Source of the DNA: Paracoccaceae bacterium
GTDB lineage: Bacteria; Pseudomonadota; Alphaproteobacteria; Rhodobacterales; Rhodobacteraceae
NCBI GenBank assembly: GCA_014872815.1
Contig: WKFK01000015.1
Location: 496,001-560,000 of the forward strand
Direction: 5' to 3'
DNA length: 64,000 nucleotides
Part shown: piece after piece, positions 16,999 to 25,552 of the stretch
How the letters are laid out: every line of letters begins with the position of its first letter
Position numbering within the stretch: the stretch's first letter is position 1
Position numbers and translations under genes: made by a program
Notes under the pieces: model-generated
Databases searched by the model: none
What the model saw: only the letters and a program-made list of their open reading frames with translations
Told to the model about the DNA's origin: nothing

Positions 16999-17817
16999 TT
17001 GCGGATTTTAGTCTTTGTGATTTTGGCCTTTGTCTCTGTTGTTTCGTTGCCTGCATTGGCCGGAGAGCGTCTGCAACCTTTGACAAGCCGCGGTGATTTG
17101 CTGGGCTGGGAAGCGTTGGGCCGGTTGGATATGCGCGGGACAGGGTTTTGCTCCGGCGCGCTTATCGCTCCGGATCAGGTTTTGACGGCGGCTCATTGTG
17201 TTTTTGATAAGAACGGCGCGCCAATTCCACCAGAGCAGATTGTTTTTCGCGCGGGGTATGTCTCTGGTGATGCATTGGCGGAACGGCGCGTGAATCGTGT
17301 GGTGGTCGACAGAGGGTATCAAGACGCGGGAAGCGGTAAGATCAGTGGGAAAATGATTCCACATGACGTTGCCTTGTTGCGACTGGAGTCCCCGATCTCG
17401 ACAGGAGAGGCCAATCCGTTTGCCATTCATGTTGATCCTCAGGAAGGCGAGAAAGTGTCTGTGCTGAGCTATGGACGGGGCCGCAGCGAGCATCTTTCCT
17501 GGCAGCGGGATTGTTCCATTTTGGAACGTGGCTGGGGGATTTTGACATTTGATTGTAATGTCACCTTTGGTTCGTCAGGAGCACCGGTGTTTGTCCGCTA
17601 CGGCAATCGGGTTCGGATTTTGTCGGTGGTTTCGGCCACAGGCGACAATGGGCAGGGGCAAAAGGTGGCTTTTGGGATGGAGCTGCCGGAGGTCGTGGCT
17701 CAGCTCAAACATCGGATGCGCGTTGGAGACCGGCCATCGGTCAAAACAGCAACCGGTGTCACACGCCTTAAGGTAGGGACCCGCAGTGGCGGAGGAGCAA
17801 AATTTGTGAAGCCCTGA
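16999..17817 (+). CDS. Secreted trypsin-like serine protease (copy 2)
   Basis: A tandem paralogue of the preceding protease. I place the start at TTG 16999, five bases after a GGAGAAG ribosome binding site and directly before a clean signal peptide (RILVFVILAFVSVVSLPALA), giving 272 aa. The longer frame from 16720 overlaps the first protease and has no signal peptide. The triad is His66 (LTAAHC), Asp123 (HDVALLRL) and Ser193 (FGSSGAPVF). The two copies share the GRL..GTGFCSGALIAPD..LTAAHC core and both end in a conserved GAKFVKP-like tail, so they arose by duplication and may act on related substrates. Confidence 0.85.
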   Translation: MRILVFVILAFVSVVSLPALAGERLQPLTSRGDLLGWEALGRLDMRGTGFCSGALIAPDQVLTAAHCVFDKNGAPIPPEQIVFRAGYVSGDALAERRVNRVVVDRGYQDAGSGKISGKMIPHDVALLRLESPISTGEANPFAIHVDPQEGEKVSVLSYGRGRSEHLSWQRDCSILERGWGILTFDCNVTFGSSGAPVFVRYGNRVRILSVVSATGDNGQGQKVAFGMELPEVVAQLKHRMRVGDRPSVKTATGVTRLKVGTRSGGGAKFVKP

Positions 17818-17826
17818 TGCGCAGGG

Positions 17827-17854
17827 GTTGAATCCGCATTTTGCCATCATAGGT
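17827..17854 (+). promoter_or_regulatory. Candidate RpoH (heat-shock) promoter of ibpA
   Basis: GTTG (17827-17830), 17 bases, then CATAGGT (17848-17854) fits the alphaproteobacterial RpoH pattern CTTG-N17-CYTATNT moderately. It would give a leader of about 90 bases containing the thermometer hairpins. Confidence 0.45.
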
Positions 17855-17862
17855 CTGTATGC

Positions 17863-17951
17863 GTAAGGCGCCGATGATCGGGTCTTACATCCCACCGCCT
17901 GTCCGAATGGAAGGCACTTACATACTGTTGTCGCTCAATGGAGGATAACCC
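17863..17951 (+). ncRNA. ROSE-type RNA thermometer in the ibpA leader
   Basis: The leader folds into three hairpins: 17863-17888 (GTAAG/CTTAC with inner CCGAT/ATCGG), 17896-17914 (GCC-TCC/GGA-GGC) and 17927-17949. In the last, TCGCT (17931-17935) pairs with the Shine-Dalgarno AGGA (17942-17945), leaving one unpaired G opposite the AGGA. This is the U(U/C)GCU signature of ROSE elements, which hide the ribosome binding site at low temperature and open on heating. The hairpin ends three bases before the ATG. The architecture and position before a small heat-shock gene make the assignment strong. Confidence 0.82.
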
Positions 17952-18425
17952 ATGCGCACTTTTGATCTGGCTCCGCTGTACCGGTCGACCGTTGGTTTTG
18001 ATCAGTTGGCAAATATGATGGACCGCGTTCTGTCCAATGACGTCGCCCAGCCGAGCTACCCCCCGTATAACATCGAAAAAACCGCCGATGATGCCTATCG
18101 TATTTCGCTGGCTGTGGCCGGTTTTTCGGCCGATGACCTGAGCATCGAAGTCAAGCAGAACGCGTTGATTGTGACCGCCAAGAAAGGCGAGGAGTCTGCG
18201 GAGAAGACCTACCTGCACCGTGGCATCGCTACCCGCGCGTTTGAGCGCCGCTTCCATCTGGCGGACCATGTCCGTGTGACGGGCGCAAGCCATGAAGACG
18301 GCATGCTGCACATCAATCTGGAACGTGAAATCCCCGAGGCACTTAAGCCGCGCCGGATTGAAATTTCCAACGGTGCCGGAAAAGCCGTGGAGCAGGATGT
18401 GGTCGACGCCAAAGCCGTCAACTAA
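17952..18425 (+). CDS. ibpA: Small heat-shock protein (Hsp20 family)
   Basis: This 157-aa ATP-independent holdase binds unfolding proteins in the cytoplasm. The start MRTFDLAPLYRSTVGFDQL and YPPYNIEKTADDAYRISLAVAGFS are typical of alphaproteobacterial IbpA. The alpha-crystallin domain spans about residues 38-130, with the final GMLHINLEREIPEA and the C-terminal I-x-I-like PRRIEI anchor. The ribosome binding site (GGAGGA) is sequestered in a ROSE thermometer, and a RpoH-like promoter lies about 100 bases upstream. Control is therefore probably both transcriptional and by RNA melting. Confidence 0.95.
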   Translation: MRTFDLAPLYRSTVGFDQLANMMDRVLSNDVAQPSYPPYNIEKTADDAYRISLAVAGFSADDLSIEVKQNALIVTAKKGEESAEKTYLHRGIATRAFERRFHLADHVRVTGASHEDGMLHINLEREIPEALKPRRIEISNGAGKAVEQDVVDAKAVN

Positions 18426-18480
18426 CGTCCACACCTAAACTGACAAACTTCCTTCCCTTGTTGTCAGGCCCTATTGGGCA

Positions 18481-18511
18481 ACGCGCGTTCTGATCGGAGC
18501 GCGCGTTTTTC
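18481..18511 (+). terminator. Rho-independent terminator of ibpA
   Basis: ACGCGCG (18481-18487) pairs with CGCGCGT (18500-18506) and is followed by TTTTT. A second inverted repeat, CTGACAA/TTGTCAG (18440-18467), precedes it. Confidence 0.85.
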
Positions 18512-18578
18512 GTTGGTTGTGTTCTTAACCTGTGAAGGGCATGGTGGCCGGACGTTTTCCAACATTTAGGAGTGGCGC

Positions 18579-19781
18579 GTGAATCTGGGCGCTTTGAAAT
18601 CCAGCAATTTTCGCACCTATGTGTGTGGCGCCGCTTTTGGCTTGCTCGCGATCTGGATGCAGCGGATCACTATTGGTTGGCTGGCCTGGGAGATGACGGA
18701 GTCTGCCAGCTTTGTTGGTGCGGTGGCGTTTCTGCTGTTTGCGCCCTCTATTGTGCTGTCGCCATTGTTTGGCGTCTGGGTGGACCGCTGGCGGGTGAAA
18801 CACACCATGCTGGTGCTGCAGAGCATTAATGCAGCCTTGAGCGCCGTGCTTTGGGCAGTTGTGGCGCTGGGCTGGGCAACGCCGTTCCTCATTGCGTTGA
18901 TCACTTTGTTGATCGGCATGGTGATTGCCGCGAACCATCCGGTACGGATGGCGCTGACACCGAGGCTCGTGCGGCGCGAGCATCTGAGTTCGGTGGTCAC
19001 GATTGTGGCGATCAATTTCAACATCGCGCGAATGGTGGGGCCGGCTGTTGGCGGGTTCCTGATTGCAGTCATTGGTGTGGCGGAAACGCTTTTTGTGCAG
19101 ACGCTTCTGTTTGTGCCTTATCTGTTTGTGATTGCGCGGCTGACCCTAAGACCGCGGCGGGACAGTGGCAGCGCGCAGGAGCCGTTTTTCAAAGCACTTG
19201 GGGCTGGCGTCCGATACGTGTGGCAGACCGAGACGGTGCGCGAGGCGATGTTTATCGCGGGTGTTTTGGCATTGGTGGCACGGGGGGCGCTGGAAGTATT
19301 GCCACCTCTCGCAGACGGGGTCTTTGAGCGCGGCGCGGATGGGCTTGGCGTGTTGATGAGCGTGACTGGGGTAGGCGCAATCTTAGGTGGGTTTTCGCAA
19401 GCGGCATTGCCTCCACAGGCGTCGGGGAGATTGCCACTGACAACGCGGGTAGCGATTGTTTTCGGGTTGAGTTTGGTCGCAGTCTTGGGACTATCCCTGA
19501 CTTGGGAAGCCGCTCTTGTTGTGGCGGCGGGTATGTCCTTTGTCACCACGGTGACGGCGATTTCCACACAGACCGCCATTCAACTTGATCTGGAAGACGA
19601 TATGCGCGGGCGTGTCATGAGCCTGTGGGCGGTGATTGCCGCTGGCGGTTCGGCCTTGGGGGCGGGCGCGATGGGGGTGTTGGCCGACTGGCTGGGATAT
19701 CAGACCGCGTTGGTGTGGACCGGCAGCTTGGCGGCGCTCGGCGTGGCGGCTTATCTTTTGCTGGCTCGGCTCAAAGCATAA
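18579..19781 (+). CDS. MFS transporter (EntS/MFS_3-like exporter)
   Basis: The 400-aa product has about twelve membrane helices and resembles the MFS_3 group related to the enterobactin exporter EntS. The first loop has the VWVDRWRVKHTML motif (MFS motif A equivalent) near residue 65, and the second half mirrors it in DLEDDMRGRVMSLWAVIAAGG near residue 330. It starts at a GTG with an AGGAGTG ribosome binding site. The substrate cannot be predicted. It stands alone between two terminators. Confidence 0.88.
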   Translation: MNLGALKSSNFRTYVCGAAFGLLAIWMQRITIGWLAWEMTESASFVGAVAFLLFAPSIVLSPLFGVWVDRWRVKHTMLVLQSINAALSAVLWAVVALGWATPFLIALITLLIGMVIAANHPVRMALTPRLVRREHLSSVVTIVAINFNIARMVGPAVGGFLIAVIGVAETLFVQTLLFVPYLFVIARLTLRPRRDSGSAQEPFFKALGAGVRYVWQTETVREAMFIAGVLALVARGALEVLPPLADGVFERGADGLGVLMSVTGVGAILGGFSQAALPPQASGRLPLTTRVAIVFGLSLVAVLGLSLTWEAALVVAAGMSFVTTVTAISTQTAIQLDLEDDMRGRVMSLWAVIAAGGSALGAGAMGVLADWLGYQTALVWTGSLAALGVAAYLLLARLKA

Positions 19782-19811
19782 GCCCCGATGCCCATGGGCA
19801 CCGGGGCTTTC
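19781..19811. terminator. Bidirectional terminator
   Basis: AGCCCCG (19781-19787) pairs with CGGGGCT (19802-19808) around the inner palindrome TGCCCATGGGCA. It lies between the convergent MFS and phytase-like genes. The plus side is followed by TTTCT. Confidence 0.75.
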
Positions 19812-19836
19812 TGCCAGTCCGACGGGGAGGGTCAGA

Positions 19837-22020
19837 TCAGTTGGCGGCAGGTTCGATGTTGCCGATGTTCACGAACATCGTTTCGCCGGAGTGATCATCC
19901 ACACCGTCGTTGTCGGTGGAGAAGAAGGCTGTGCCGTCTTCAAAGATCGCCAGACCTTCGACTTTGTCCAGAACGTAGCCACCGGTGCCGGTCAGATCAG
20001 CGAGTAAGTCGCGGACCAGCACTTTGGAGACAACCGGCAGTTCGCTACCCAATGGCGCGGGCACCATCTCGGAGGCAGGCACGCGGTAGATCTTTTTGGT
20101 CACGGCGCGGTGATCGTGCTGATTGTCACGCTCCACGATGTAAACCCAATCGCCATGGGCGACGATTTCGGACAGTCCGACCCAGCCTGTGTCCGGCTTG
20201 GCTTTCGGATAGTGCACGGCGCCCCATTCCTTGGTCTCAAGGTTGTAGGAGACGAGTTTCACGTGATCCGCCGGATCGTCTTTCCACTCGCGCTGCACGG
20301 CCATCCAGAGGGTGTCGCCGATCTTGGTAATGCCCTCAAAACCAAATCGCTTTTCAACGGCGGCCAGTTCCGCCGGGATGCCAAATTCACCTTTCAGGTT
20401 CTTGATCGCGCCGTTGGCTTGTACGTGATATATCGCGTGTGGGATTAGGCGCTCTGTGCGGCCTTCAGACGCCACGTAGAAGCCGCCTTTGCCGTCCAGC
20501 GTGATGCCTTCAAGGTCAAGTTTCTGAGCGGGTGCGCCGTTGCGGGTGACACGGATCACATCCACGATGCGGGCCGGGGTTTGGGTGGTGTCGATCTTAA
20601 AGATTGACGGTTGGAAGCCGTAGAAGCTGTCATTCACAGCCCAGACGATGCCGTCCTTGTCTGCCACCATACCGGAGATCGCGCCCCAGCCGATCAGCTC
20701 ATCTGCGCCTTCGGATGTCAGGTGCGGATATGTTGCTGGCGCGTCTTGATATTCAAACAGCATGACGTGCGCGCGGGCACCGCCGTCCTCAATGAGGTCT
20801 TTTTCGTTGGCGGAGACCAGCAGATTGCGGTCTGGAATAGCCACATAGCCTTCTGGACCAACGCCGGAGGGCAGCAGCTGCTTCAGCACTGGCGCGGCGG
20901 GGTTGGTAACGTCATAGACACCCACAACGGAGGCACGCTCGGCACCAACAAACACGTAAGGCGTGCCGTTGAAGGTCGCGAAGGTCACGCTTTCAGGTTC
21001 CACGCCTTTGCTGTCGGAGCGTTTGTCCGGGTAGTGGCCGATTTGGATGATGGCTTTCTCAAAGTCGGTGCCGCTTTCGTATACAACGGTGCCGTCCTTG
21101 TGGAAGATGGTCCAACCGCGGGAGCCGCCGTCCATGTCTCCCTCGTTGGCTGTGGCGAAGTGGTTGTCGTCGATCCATGCGACAGCGTCAGGCTCGCGCA
21201 GGCGGCCTGCTTGGCTTTCGGTAAAGATCAGCGCGCCGCGTTCGTCTGTTGCGTCGATGCCGGTCAGGTCAACCGCGCCGGTGGAGAAATGAGAAATGAT
21301 TTCACCGTCCTTGGAGACAACCACCATGTGGTTGTTTTCCTGCAGGGTCACCACAGTTTCTCCCAGAGCGTTGATGGAGACATACTCTGGTTCTGGATCT
21401 TCGGGGGAGACCTCTGCGAGGCCGGTCATGTCGACCATGCGCAGGGTGTCACAAGCCAGGTTGCCGTCTTTCAGGTCGACCATGGCCAGCATGCCTGCTG
21501 GCATCTGGCCGGTGCGGCCGTCGCCGAGGTCTTCGTCGCGTTCGTTTTCGATGGCGACGGACACGAAGGAGGCGTCCGGTGCGATGGCCACCGAGTCCGG
21601 CTGGCCACCGAGGTCGCAGGAGGCCGCGACGGTGCCGTCTTTAATGCGGATGGCCTGAAGGCTGCCCGACGGTGCGGTGTAGCTCTCGGATGTGTTCACG
21701 CCAACAATGGCGATGTCGCCCAGAACCCCTACGGAGGTTGGCTCACCAGATAGGGCAATGTTGCCCAGTGGCTTGGGGTTGGTGGGATCAGTGATGTCGA
21801 TGCGGCCCAGAACACCCAATGGGCTGTCGGTGTAAACCAACGTCATGCCGTCAGCTGTGGCTGCGATGATTTCCGGGGATGTCTCGCGTTTGGTGTCTTC
21901 GCCAGCGGCCATATTTTTGACCACGGGGAAAGAGGCAATCCGGTTGAAGTTCATCTCTGCGGCGGCGTGACCTGCGGTCAGAGCCAGCGCGGAGGTCAGG
22001 CAAAGGCTGCGAAGCAACAT
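19837..22020 (-). CDS. Secreted phytase-like esterase / beta-propeller protein
   Basis: The 727-aa protein has a signal peptide (residues 1-21) and two parts. Residues about 25-430 form a WD/choice-of-anchor type beta-propeller with repeated blades such as LGVLGRIDITDPTNPKPLG and VVGVYDVTNPAAPVLKQLL. Residues about 440-727 match the domain called esterase-like activity of phytase, with GWGAISGMVADKDGIVWAVND and LDLEGITLDGKGGFYVASEGR. It is therefore predicted to be a periplasmic or extracellular phosphoesterase. A three-repeat Pho box (22067-22095) lies about 50-75 bases upstream, fitting induction on phosphate starvation. Catalytic activity is inferred, not shown. Confidence 0.82.
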   Translation of the reverse strand: MLLRSLCLTSALALTAGHAAAEMNFNRIASFPVVKNMAAGEDTKRETSPEIIAATADGMTLVYTDSPLGVLGRIDITDPTNPKPLGNIALSGEPTSVGVLGDIAIVGVNTSESYTAPSGSLQAIRIKDGTVAASCDLGGQPDSVAIAPDASFVSVAIENERDEDLGDGRTGQMPAGMLAMVDLKDGNLACDTLRMVDMTGLAEVSPEDPEPEYVSINALGETVVTLQENNHMVVVSKDGEIISHFSTGAVDLTGIDATDERGALIFTESQAGRLREPDAVAWIDDNHFATANEGDMDGGSRGWTIFHKDGTVVYESGTDFEKAIIQIGHYPDKRSDSKGVEPESVTFATFNGTPYVFVGAERASVVGVYDVTNPAAPVLKQLLPSGVGPEGYVAIPDRNLLVSANEKDLIEDGGARAHVMLFEYQDAPATYPHLTSEGADELIGWGAISGMVADKDGIVWAVNDSFYGFQPSIFKIDTTQTPARIVDVIRVTRNGAPAQKLDLEGITLDGKGGFYVASEGRTERLIPHAIYHVQANGAIKNLKGEFGIPAELAAVEKRFGFEGITKIGDTLWMAVQREWKDDPADHVKLVSYNLETKEWGAVHYPKAKPDTGWVGLSEIVAHGDWVYIVERDNQHDHRAVTKKIYRVPASEMVPAPLGSELPVVSKVLVRDLLADLTGTGGYVLDKVEGLAIFEDGTAFFSTDNDGVDDHSGETMFVNIGNIEPAAN

Positions 22021-22066
22021 CTGTGCGTCTCCGTGTTGAATACTGCGCGGGGCATCGCATGGACAG

Positions 22067-22095
22067 GTGACGCATCTGTAACGGGCGAGTGACAG
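22067..22095 (-). promoter_or_regulatory. Pho box upstream of the phytase-like gene
   Basis: Reading the minus strand from 22095 there are three 7-base direct repeats, CTGTCAC, CCGTTAC and GCGTCAC, each separated by exactly four bases. This is the spacing of PhoB sites (consensus CTGTCAT-N4 repeats). The downstream gene is a predicted phosphoesterase, which supports the assignment. Confidence 0.75.
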
Positions 22096-22188
22096 ATTTG
22101 TTAAAGCCGAGGGGTGGGTGTCGCAAAAGATGTTTGAGGTTTGAAATAGTTTCGCCCAGAGTGCTTTTCAGTCTTGGGGAGAGAGCAA

Positions 22189-22968
22189 ATGGATTGGGAC
22201 GACGCATATTCAAACAGCGCCTATATTGAGGGAGCCGAGGGCTATCCGCCGCGCTGGGAGCAGGAGGCTGCTGCGTTTCGCGATTGCGCTGAAGCGGAGC
22301 TGGATGTGGCCTATGGTGATGGGGAGCGTCACAAGTTCGATCTGTTTAGACCTAGGGGCGCGGCGAAAGGCCTACTGGTATTTGTGCACGGCGGTTACTG
22401 GATGGCTTTTGATAAGTCCTACTGGAGCCACTTTGCGCAGGGGGCTGTTGAGCGCGGTTGGGCGGTGGCTCTGCCGTCGTATGATCTCGCGCCCGATGTG
22501 CGGATTTCCGAGATTACCAAGCAGATTGCAGCGGCTGTGACCAGAGCATGTACGCTTGTTCATGGCCCTGTTGTCTTGGCTGGGCACTCTGCAGGCGGGC
22601 ACCTTGTGGCGCGGATGATCTGTGATGGGGTGTTGCCGGAGGATGTGGCCGCACGGGTGTCTCGGGTTGTGCCGATCTCGCCGCTGGCCGATCTGCGACC
22701 GCTTATGAAGACGGCGATGAATGTCAAGCTGCAACTGGATGCGGCGGAAGCGGACGCAGAAAGTCCGATGTGGCAGGCACCGCGCGCGGGTGTCGGTGTG
22801 ACGGTGCTCGTTGGGGCAGCGGAGCGGCCAGCGTTTCTAGACCAAGCCCGTTGGCTGTCGGAAGCTTGGGATTGTGATTTGGTTGTTACAGGCGGCAGGC
22901 ACCACTTTGATGTGATTGACGCCTTTGCCGATCCTGACAGTGATATGGCGCGGATGCTGTTTTCCTAA
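22189..22968 (+). CDS. Alpha/beta hydrolase, arylformamidase (kynurenine formamidase)-like
   Basis: The 259-aa cytoplasmic hydrolase has the HGGYW motif at residues 67-71 (oxyanion hole) and the nucleophile elbow GHSAGG with Ser134. A late histidine (GGRHHFDVID) completes the triad. HGGYW with GHSAGG is the pattern of the eukaryotic-type kynurenine formamidases, which hydrolyse N-formylkynurenine, but related esterases share it, so substrate is uncertain. The ATG at 22189 has a GGGGAGAGAG ribosome binding site. A TTG at 22174 is less likely. Its stop overlaps the end of the convergent peptidase gene. Confidence 0.82.
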   Translation: MDWDDAYSNSAYIEGAEGYPPRWEQEAAAFRDCAEAELDVAYGDGERHKFDLFRPRGAAKGLLVFVHGGYWMAFDKSYWSHFAQGAVERGWAVALPSYDLAPDVRISEITKQIAAAVTRACTLVHGPVVLAGHSAGGHLVARMICDGVLPEDVAARVSRVVPISPLADLRPLMKTAMNVKLQLDAAEADAESPMWQAPRAGVGVTVLVGAAERPAFLDQARWLSEAWDCDLVVTGGRHHFDVIDAFADPDSDMARMLFS

Positions 22969-23936
22969 GCGCGGAAGCAGGGGAGTGTGTCACCTTCCTT
23001 GGGGGTGGCATGCCACACGCCGCGCGCAATGGCGCGCGCGAGACAGGTGGCGGCTGCATGACCGAGCCAGAGTGTGTCGGCGATGTCGTTGTCCAGAGGT
23101 TTGGCGTTGGTGCTGACACCAAAAATGAGGTCGCCGTCCATTGGGGTATGCGAGGGCACGAGCGCGCGGGCCATGCCGTCATGGGCGGCGGTCGCCATGC
23201 GGGTGCATTGGGCCTGTGTTAGGTCCGAGTCAGTGGCGACAATCGCGATGGTGGTGTTGTGACTGGAAAGCTTGGTGTTGGGTAAGTCGCTGGGCGCGAA
23301 GGGCAGGAGGCCTTTACCGCCAAACTCTGTGCCCACTTCCCAAGGGGCCGCCCAGAAATGTTTGCCATCGGGTGAGGCGTCACCAAGGGCATTCACGGCA
23401 ACCAAAGCGCCGACCGTGTGACCTGACGGAAGTACCATGCTGGCTGAGCCAAGTCCGCCTTTGTTAGTTGCAAGGGTTCCCCCTGTGCCTGCGCCGACGG
23501 AGCCGAGCGCAAAGTCCTCGGACGCGGCCTCCAAAGCCGTAGCGCCGAGGGCTTTGTAGGGATTGGTGTCCCAGTTTTTGTCACCGCCATTTAGTAGATC
23601 AAAAAGGATCGCGCCCGGCACAATCGGGACAGTTTGATCGCCGACAGGAAAGCCACGGCCTTGGGTGCGCAGGGTATCTGCCACGCCGGAAGGCGCGTCC
23701 AGACCAAATGCAGAACCACCGGATAAGGTGAGCGCGTCGACCTGCTGCACGGTTTTGTCAGGCGCCAGAAGGTCTGTTTCACGGGTGCCTGGTGCACCGC
23801 CCATCACAGAGACGCCGCAGGTAAAAGGCGCCTCGCCAAGCAACACGGTGGTGCCGGTTTTGATGTGGTCGTCCTGCGCGTTGCCAACACGCAAGCCGGC
23901 AACGTCCGTGATCAGGTTTCTGGGTCCGGTTTCCAT
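22965..23936 (-). CDS. P1-family peptidase (L-aminopeptidase/D-esterase type)
   Basis: The 323-aa protein belongs to the DmpA-like N-terminal-nucleophile hydrolases. These are made as a precursor that cuts itself into two chains. Seen here are DVAGLRVGNAQ near the start, LSGGSAFGLDAPSGV near residue 72, GAGTGGTLATNKGGLGSAS near residue 150 and NTTIAIVATDSDL. By comparison with DmpA the cut is expected at Asn227-Thr228, making Thr228 the nucleophile (inferred). Such enzymes act as aminopeptidases or beta-aminopeptidases. AGGAGG lies before the ATG. Confidence 0.9.
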   Translation of the reverse strand: METGPRNLITDVAGLRVGNAQDDHIKTGTTVLLGEAPFTCGVSVMGGAPGTRETDLLAPDKTVQQVDALTLSGGSAFGLDAPSGVADTLRTQGRGFPVGDQTVPIVPGAILFDLLNGGDKNWDTNPYKALGATALEAASEDFALGSVGAGTGGTLATNKGGLGSASMVLPSGHTVGALVAVNALGDASPDGKHFWAAPWEVGTEFGGKGLLPFAPSDLPNTKLSSHNTTIAIVATDSDLTQAQCTRMATAAHDGMARALVPSHTPMDGDLIFGVSTNAKPLDNDIADTLWLGHAAATCLARAIARGVWHATPKEGDTLPCFRA

Positions 23937-24147
23937 TTTAGCGCCTCCTGTTGGGGTTACAGTAGGCGCGTAATTCTTGGGCGCAAGGTCGCGGTTGAGA
24001 CATCTGTGTCGGATTCTGCTTGTCCCCGTGTCGCGGGATTTGGCAGAATATCTTCAGCATTGGCGATGGCGTCGCCACATTCCAAAGCGGAATGCGCACT
24101 AATCTTTCCAGTCCTGAACGCCGGGACCTCTTTGATCGGAGGTCAAA

Positions 24148-25356
24148 ATGACTGCACGTCCAGAATTCTATCGTTTCCACAATGGCGAGAAAGCGCCGTT
24201 GCAATTTGCTGAGGCTGAATACGCGAACCGCGTTGCTGGTTTGCGCACTATTATGACGGCCCACGGCGTGGATGCTGCTGTGTTCACGTCTATGCACAAT
24301 GTGTCCTATTACTCTGGCTTTACCTACTGCGCTTTTGGGCGGCCTTATGCGGTGGTGGTTACGCCCACCGAATGTGTGACCATTTCCGCTGGCATTGATG
24401 CGGGTCAACCTTGGCGGCGGTGTTACGGAGACAACATCACTTACACCGACTGGCAGCGCGACAATTACTGGCGGGCGATCAAGTCGATCACTGGCGGCGG
24501 TGCGGTGATTGGCATTGAGGGCGATCACCTGACCCTGCTGCAGCAAGGCAAGTTGGAAGGCTTCCTGTCGCCGTCCAAAGTGGTCGACCTTTATGAACCC
24601 ACAATGCGTCAGCGAATGCATAAGAGTGCGGCGGAAATCGAAATGATCCGCGCTGGTGCAGCTGTGGCCGATGTGGGGGGCTACGCGATCCGGGATGTCA
24701 TCAAGGAAGGCGTGCGAGAAATTGATGTGGCCATGGCGGGCCGCGATGCGATGGAGCTGGAGATTGCGAAGCGCTTTCCGGACGCCGAGTATCGCGACAC
24801 ATGGGTGTGGTTTCAATCAGGTATCAACACCGATGGGGCGCACAACCCCGTGACCGCGCGCAAACTGCAGCGGGGCGATATTCTGTCGCTCAATACTTTC
24901 CCGATGATCTCTGGCTATTATACGGCGCTGGAGCGCACGCTTTTTGTCGGAGAAGTGGATGATGCCAGCTTGAAGATCTGGGAAGCCAACGTCGGCGCAC
25001 ATGAGTTGGGGATTTCTTTGCTGCAGCCCGGGGCGAGCTGTGCCGAAGTGACAGAGCAGATCAATGATTTCTTCGCCGAACGCGACCTGCTGAAATACCG
25101 CACATTTGGCTATGGCCACAGCTTTGGCGTGTTGAGCCATTACTATGGCCGTGAGGCGGGATTGGAGTTGCGTGAAGACATTCCGACGGTGCTGGAACCG
25201 GGCATGGTGATTTCCATGGAGCCAATGCTGACCATCGCAGATGGGCAGCCCGGCGCTGGTGGATATCGCGAGCATGATATCTTGGTCATCACAGAGGATG
25301 GCAATGAGAACATCACCGGCTATCCCTATGGGCCGGAGTTCAACGTCGTCGGTTAA
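24148..25356 (+). CDS. Creatinase (creatine amidinohydrolase)
   Basis: Creatinase hydrolyses creatine to sarcosine and urea. The 402-aa length matches characterised Pseudomonas creatinase (about 403 aa), and long segments agree with it from memory: NVSYYSGFTYCAFGRPYAVV, GQPWRR, YTDWQRDNYW, WFQSGINTDGAHNPVT and FGYGHSFGVLSHYYGREAGLELREDI. The catalytic histidine (His232 in the Pseudomonas enzyme) is at the same number here, in DGAHNPV. The fold is pita-bread (peptidase M24) but metal-free. GGAGG precedes the ATG. No creatininase or sarcosine oxidase gene is in the window, so it stands alone. Confidence 0.93.
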   Translation: MTARPEFYRFHNGEKAPLQFAEAEYANRVAGLRTIMTAHGVDAAVFTSMHNVSYYSGFTYCAFGRPYAVVVTPTECVTISAGIDAGQPWRRCYGDNITYTDWQRDNYWRAIKSITGGGAVIGIEGDHLTLLQQGKLEGFLSPSKVVDLYEPTMRQRMHKSAAEIEMIRAGAAVADVGGYAIRDVIKEGVREIDVAMAGRDAMELEIAKRFPDAEYRDTWVWFQSGINTDGAHNPVTARKLQRGDILSLNTFPMISGYYTALERTLFVGEVDDASLKIWEANVGAHELGISLLQPGASCAEVTEQINDFFAERDLLKYRTFGYGHSFGVLSHYYGREAGLELREDIPTVLEPGMVISMEPMLTIADGQPGAGGYREHDILVITEDGNENITGYPYGPEFNVVG

Positions 25357-25375
25357 CACGATGTGAGAAAACGTT

Positions 25376-25407
25376 GGTTTTGGCTGCGCGATTGCGCGGC
25401 CAAAACC
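25376..25407. other. Strong hairpin after creatinase
   Basis: GGTTTTGGC (25376-25384) pairs with GCCAAAACC (25399-25407), with an inner GCGC/GCGC stem. No T-run follows, so it may be a processing or Rho-dependent stop signal. It lies 20 bases past the stop codon. Confidence 0.55.
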
Positions 25408-25552
25408 TCGCGAAATGCGGGTGTGTGGCAGCAAGCCCTTTCTTTTGCCGTGCACATTTGCAACACTTCGCCCAAATTGGATCCGAGTCTGATGTAAATG
25501 GGCGTAACATTTCCCATATCAGTCTCAACATATTGGAAATAGGGAGTGTTTT

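Noticed and set aside
20611-21753. Plus-strand 380-aa open frame
   Set aside because: Antisense shadow of the phytase-like gene.
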